A stretch of DNA of 64,000 bases from Paludibacteraceae bacterium (GTDB lineage: Bacteria > Bacteroidota > Bacteroidia > Bacteroidales > Paludibacteraceae). The notes under the pieces are model-generated. The model saw only the letters and a program-made list of their open reading frames with translations. It did not search any database and was not told the DNA's origin. Both the position numbers and the translations under genes were made by a program. Below are positions 60,295-64,000 of this stretch, in pieces. How positions within the stretch are numbered: the first letter of the stretch is position 1; each line of letters opens with the position of its first letter. Location: the NCBI GenBank assembly GCA_017559505.1, contig JAFYSF010000007.1:62001-126000 (forward strand). Direction: 5' to 3'.

Positions 60295-60295
60295 T

Positions 60296-60323
60296 TTTTT
60301 AGACAGAATGACATAAAGACACA
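60296..60323 (-). repeat. Inverted tail of leader repeat family A
   Basis: TTTTTTAGACAGAATGACAT at 60296-60315, continuing AAAGACA, is the exact complement of the family A tail ATGTCATTCTGTCTAAAAAA. With copy 6 downstream it makes an inverted pair around the 60.3-60.49 kb junction. Confidence 0.8.
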
Positions 60324-60390
60324 TTCTTTAATTCTCATAATGTTCTTGTTGCTCCTTATAGTCGCATCTCGACACTAATGACATATTAAA

Positions 60391-60490
60391 AATGTCTATC
60401 TTTATTTCACCAAGATAAAAATTTCGGTTTTTAGCGAGGTGAATGTCAATAAATAAAAATATATAATTATGTCTTTATGTCTAAAAAATC
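60391..60490 (+). repeat. Leader repeat family A, copy 6 (before atpA)
   Basis: Outer CACC (60408-60411) with GGTG (60438-60441), replacing CGCC/GGCG; inner TAAAAA (60416-60421) with TTTTTA (60428-60433). Tail TTATGTCTTTATGTCTAAAA. Confidence 0.88.
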
Positions 60491-60524
60491 TCAATAAGAA
60501 AAATAAATAATAAAACAATAAATA

Positions 60525-62279
60525 ATGACAACAAAAGGTAAAGTAAAAGGTATCATCTCCAACCTCGTGACTGTGGGAGTTGATGGTCCTGTGGCTCAAA
60601 ATGAGATTTGCTATATCTCGTTGGGCAATGTGAGACTCATGGCTGAGGTGCTTAAGGTAAACGGCGATGATGTTTTCGTGCAAGTATTCGAAAGTACTCG
60701 TGGACTTAAAGTTGGCAACGAGGTAGAATTTACCGGACACATGTTGGAGGTTACTCTTGGTCCTGGTATGCTTTCGCGCAACTATGATGGTCTTCAAAAT
60801 GACCTTGACAAATTGACAGGTGTATTCCTCAAACGTGGTGAATACAACTTCCCTCTCGACAACGAAAAACTTTGGGATTTCAAACCTCTTGCTCAAGTGG
60901 GCGACAAAGTAGAAGCTGCATCTTGGCTCGGCGAGGTGGACGAAAACTCACAACCACACAAAATCATGGTGCCTTTCGTTATGGAAGGTGTTTACACTGT
61001 GAAATCGGTGGCAGCTGCTGGTCAGTACACTATCAACGACACAATCGCTGTGATTACTGACGCTGACGGCAACGACCACAATATCAATATGATTCAAAAA
61101 TGGCCTGTGAAAAAGGCTATCAACGTGCATACAGAAAAACCACGTCCTTTCCGCTTGTTGGAAACAGGTGTGCGTACAATCGACACAGCCAACCCTATCG
61201 TTGAAGGTGGTACAGGCTTCATCCCTGGTCCGTTCGGTACTGGTAAAACTGTGCTCCAACACGCTATCTCTAAACAAGCCGATGCCAACATCGTGATTAT
61301 GGCAGCTTGTGGTGAGCGTGCTAACGAGGTTGTGGAAATCTTCGTTGAATTCCCTGAACTTGAAGACCCACACACTGGTCGCAAATTGATGGAGCGTACT
61401 ATCATCATCGCCAACACATCTAACATGCCTGTTGCATCGCGTGAAGCTTCGGTTTACACTGCTATGACTATCGCTGAATACTACCGCGCTATGGGTCTTA
61501 AAGTGTTGCTTATGGCCGACTCTACTTCTCGTTGGGCTCAAGCTCTTCGTGAGATGTCGAACCGTATGGAAGAGCTCCCAGGTCAAGATGCGTTCCCAAT
61601 GGACCTCTCGGCTATCATCGGTGCTTTCTATAGCCGCGCTGGTTACGTATATCTCAAAAATGGTGCTACTGGTTCTATCACATTCATCGGTACTGTATCA
61701 CCTGCGGGTGGTAACTTGAAAGAGCCTGTAACAGAAGGCACTAAAAAGGTTGCGCGTTGCTTCTACGCACTTGAACAAAACCGCGCCGACCGCAAACGCT
61801 ACCCTGCTGTGAACCCTATCGACAGTTACTCGAAATATATCGAATATCCTGAATTCGAAGAATATATCAAAACTAAAATCGAAGGCGACTGGATTGGTAT
61901 GGTCAACCAAATGAAAACTATCCTCCTCCGTGGTAAAGAGGTGCAAGAGCAAATCAACATCCTCGGCGACGACGGTGTGCCTGTAGATTATCACGTTACA
62001 TTCTGGAAATCAGAAGTTATCGACTTCGTTATTCTTCAACAAGACGCATTCGACAAAATCGATGCTGTTTGCCCACTCGAACGTCAAGAATTCATGCTCA
62101 AACTCGTTATGGACATCTGTAACTCTGACTACGAATTCGAAACATTCCTCGAAGTTATGGACTACTTCAAACGCATCATCAACATCTGCAAACAGATGAA
62201 CTATTGCGAGTTCCATAGCGAAAAATTCGAAGAACACCTCGGCAAACTTAAAGAACTACTTGCCGAACGCGAAGCGTAA
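60525..62279 (+). CDS. atpA: V-type ATP synthase subunit A (catalytic)
   Basis: The catalytic subunit of the rotary ATPase, 584 residues. It has an N-terminal beta barrel (GKVKGIISNLVTVGVDGPVA), the A-type insert region, Walker A GPFGTGKT (235-242), the Walker B/catalytic region LKVLLMADSTSRWAQALREMSNRMEELPG, and a C-terminal helical domain. Bacteroidetes V-type enzymes may pump Na+ or H+; the window does not show which. Family C repeats separate it from atpB. Confidence 0.96.
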   Translation: MTTKGKVKGIISNLVTVGVDGPVAQNEICYISLGNVRLMAEVLKVNGDDVFVQVFESTRGLKVGNEVEFTGHMLEVTLGPGMLSRNYDGLQNDLDKLTGVFLKRGEYNFPLDNEKLWDFKPLAQVGDKVEAASWLGEVDENSQPHKIMVPFVMEGVYTVKSVAAAGQYTINDTIAVITDADGNDHNINMIQKWPVKKAINVHTEKPRPFRLLETGVRTIDTANPIVEGGTGFIPGPFGTGKTVLQHAISKQADANIVIMAACGERANEVVEIFVEFPELEDPHTGRKLMERTIIIANTSNMPVASREASVYTAMTIAEYYRAMGLKVLLMADSTSRWAQALREMSNRMEELPGQDAFPMDLSAIIGAFYSRAGYVYLKNGATGSITFIGTVSPAGGNLKEPVTEGTKKVARCFYALEQNRADRKRYPAVNPIDSYSKYIEYPEFEEYIKTKIEGDWIGMVNQMKTILLRGKEVQEQINILGDDGVPVDYHVTFWKSEVIDFVILQQDAFDKIDAVCPLERQEFMLKLVMDICNSDYEFETFLEVMDYFKRIINICKQMNYCEFHSEKFEEHLGKLKELLAEREA

Positions 62280-62287
62280 TTAATTAA

Positions 62288-62345
62288 ACGTCAACAGACA
62301 ATAGTCAACAGTCAACAGTCACTAAAAGACTGTAGACTGTAGACA
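62288..62345 (+). repeat. AGTCAACAGTCAACAGTC / AGACTGTAGACTGTAGAC repeats (family C)
   Basis: Direct units followed by the inverse-like GACTGTAGACTGTAGACAT, in the gap between atpA and atpB. Confidence 0.8.
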
Positions 62346-62361
62346 TAAAAAATATAACATC

Positions 62362-63678
62362 ATGACTAAAGCTTTTCAAAAAATATACACAAAGATTACT
62401 AACATCACCAAAGCTACTTGCTCGCTCAAGGCAACTGGTGTTGGTAACGACGAGCTTGCTACCGTTAATGGTAAATTGGCTCAGGTAGTGCGCATCATGG
62501 GCGATGACGTTACACTACAAGTATTCGGTGGTACTGAAGGTATCCCAACTGATGCCGAAGTTATCTTTCTCGGCAAAGCTCCATCTCTCAAAGTTAGCGA
62601 ACAATTGGCTGGTCGCTTCTTCAACGCTCTTGGCGAACCTATCGATGGCGGTCCAGAAATCGAAGGCGAAGAGGTAGAAATCGGTGGCCCTTCGGTTAAC
62701 CCAGTGCGCCGTAAACAACCATCTGAACTCATCGCTACAGGTATCGCCGGTATCGACTTGAACAACACTCTCGTGTCTGGTCAAAAGATTCCATTCTTCG
62801 CTGACCCTGACCAACCTTACAACCAAGTTATGGCTAACGTGGCCCTCCGTGCCGAAGCCGACAAAATCATCCTTGGTGGTATGGGTCTTACTAACGACGA
62901 CTACCTCTATTTCAAAAACGTATTTAACAACGCTGGCGTGCTTGACCGTATCGTTTCGTTTGTGAATACTACCGAAAATCCTCCTGTAGAGCGTCTTCTC
63001 ATTCCTGACATGGCACTTACAGCAGCTGAATATTTCGCTGTAGAGAAAAACCAAAAGGTACTTGTGCTCCTCACCGACATGACATCGTATGCCGATGCTT
63101 TGGCTATCGTGTCTAACCGTATGGACCAAATCCCTTCTAAAGACTCTATGCCTGGTTCGCTCTACTCTGACTTGGCTAAAATCTACGAGAAAGCGGTACA
63201 ATTCCCAGCTGGTGGTTCTATCACCATCATCGCCGTTACTACCCTCTCTGGTGGCGACATCACTCACGCTATTCCTGACAACACTGGTTATATCACCGAA
63301 GGTCAGCTCTTCCTCCGTCGTGACTCTGACGTAGGTAAAGTTATCGTCGACCCATTCCGTTCACTCTCTCGTTTGAAACAATTGGTTGCTGGTAAGAAAA
63401 CTCGTGAAGACCACGCTCAAGTAATGAATGCTGCCGTACGTCTCTATGCCGATGCTGCCAACGCTAAAACTAAGTTGGAAAACGGTTTCGACCTCACTAA
63501 CTACGACGAACGTGCGCTCGACTTTGCTAAGGACTACTCTGAACAATTGCTTGCTATCGACGTAAACATCGATACTACGCAAATGCTCGACGTAGCATGG
63601 TCGCTCTTCGGCACACACTTCAAACCAGAAGAGGTGAACATCAAACAAGAATTGGTAGAAAAATACTGGAGAAGTTGA
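62362..63678 (+). CDS. atpB: V-type ATP synthase subunit B
   Basis: The non-catalytic nucleotide-binding subunit, 438 residues. It has KIYTKITNITKATCSLKATG at the start, SELIATGIAGIDLNNTLVSGQKIPFF, VLVLLTDMTSYADALAIVSNRMDQIPS and PAGGSITIIAVTTLSGGDITH. As in the family, no classic Walker A is present. Strong codon bias (GCT, AAC, GGT) like atpA. Confidence 0.96.
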   Translation: MTKAFQKIYTKITNITKATCSLKATGVGNDELATVNGKLAQVVRIMGDDVTLQVFGGTEGIPTDAEVIFLGKAPSLKVSEQLAGRFFNALGEPIDGGPEIEGEEVEIGGPSVNPVRRKQPSELIATGIAGIDLNNTLVSGQKIPFFADPDQPYNQVMANVALRAEADKIILGGMGLTNDDYLYFKNVFNNAGVLDRIVSFVNTTENPPVERLLIPDMALTAAEYFAVEKNQKVLVLLTDMTSYADALAIVSNRMDQIPSKDSMPGSLYSDLAKIYEKAVQFPAGGSITIIAVTTLSGGDITHAIPDNTGYITEGQLFLRRDSDVGKVIVDPFRSLSRLKQLVAGKKTREDHAQVMNAAVRLYADAANAKTKLENGFDLTNYDERALDFAKDYSEQLLAIDVNIDTTQMLDVAWSLFGTHFKPEEVNIKQELVEKYWRS

Positions 63679-63783
63679 AAATTGAAAGTTAAAAGTTGAA
63701 ATTTGCTATCCATATTTAATATTTAAATATAAAATTTCAACTCTAATATAACTTTCAAATTTCAAATCTCAAATTTCAAATTT
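63674..63783 (+). repeat. GAAAGTT / CTTTCAAATTTCAAA array (family F), copy 2
   Basis: GAAAATTGAAAGTTAAAAGT then CTTTCAAATTTCAAATCTCA; same layout as after subunit E. Confidence 0.8.
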
Positions 63784-63785
63784 AT

Positions 63786-64000
63786 ATGGCAATTTCATTT
63801 CAATATAACAAAACATCACTTCAAGGACTTGAAAAGAACTTGAAAATGCGTGTGCGTGCATTGCCTACTATCAAAAACAAAGAGAGTGCCTTGCGTCTCG
63901 AAGTGAAACGTGCGAAGGACGAAATCGTCCGTCTCGAACAAGAACTCGAAAATCGCATTGCTTCATACGACAAAATGCTCGCTCTCTGGGGTGAATTCGA
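63786..64000 (+). CDS. atpD: V-type ATP synthase subunit D (3' truncated by the window)
   Basis: The first 71 codons are visible: MAISFQYNKTSLQGLEKNLK, then RVRALPTIKNKESALRLEVKRAK, a long helix typical of the central-stalk subunit D. The rest lies beyond the right edge. Subunits I and K are expected further downstream. Confidence 0.88.
   Translation, partial: MAISFQYNKTSLQGLEKNLKMRVRALPTIKNKESALRLEVKRAKDEIVRLEQELENRIASYDKMLALWGEF

Noticed and set aside
62515..63267. 250-codon minus-strand frame opposite atpB
   Set aside because: Antisense shadow of a conserved, codon-biased ATPase gene.

Overview
The window is a stretch of chromosome from a low-GC member of the Bacteroidota, most likely order Bacteroidales. 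The evidence is the Bacteroidetes-type promoter (TTTG, 19-21 bp, TAnnTTTG), which recurs upstream of many genes; the near absence of Shine-Dalgarno sequences; family-typical genes (DUF4290, DUF4292, DUF2764, DUF1015); and a V-type ATPase operon. Genus cannot be fixed from the sequence. There is no rRNA and no CRISPR array. One tRNA (Leu, anticodon CAA) and two strong structured-RNA candidates are present.

Layout. 1-2072: the end of a FISUMP/DUF1566-like surface protein, folB and an HD hydrolase. 3274-12955 (minus strand): a six-gene defence operon with type III restriction-modification Mod and Res, a PLD-like/SNF2 helicase, a DUF4391 protein, an unannotated 53-residue coiled-coil protein and a DUF4268-like protein. 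A structured RNA lies immediately upstream. 13503-15616: an AAA/DUF4143 ATPase and a REP-associated tyrosine transposase with its palindromes. 15702-18931 (minus): a Crp/Fnr regulator, a TPR protein and RidA. 19213-25056: a LysM/transglycosylase-like protein, two SGNH-fold proteins and an MBOAT acyltransferase, probably a cell-envelope O-acetylation module. 25140-34383: dnaE, trxA, an ECF sigma factor, tsaB, DUF4290, a small nuclease-fold protein, holA and a D-2-hydroxyacid dehydrogenase. 34491-44409: a tiny protein, a MITE-like element, a nucleoside phosphorylase, mnmE, a probable PD-(D/E)xK nuclease, a metallopeptidase, a PhnA-like zinc-ribbon protein, recQ and DUF1015. 44508-48858: a second structured RNA, DUF805, a DUF1016 nuclease cassette bounded by direct repeats, a lipoprotein and a YhcH protein. 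48974-57818: glgB, TPR, DedA, aroE, dut, TPR, DUF4292 and GNAT. 57990-64000: tRNA-Leu and the V-type ATPase operon (E, DUF2764, A, B, start of D).

The most unusual property is the intergenic DNA. At least nine families of short repeats fill gene junctions, often right up to the start codon, and several have entered coding sequence (mnmE twice, the tails of folB and aroE, N-terminal parts of a TPR protein and DedA, and the RAYT gene itself). One family, found before six start codons, forms a two-helix hairpin whose pairs change in a compensating way between copies. It looks like an undescribed 5'-leader RNA element or a palindromic mobile element.
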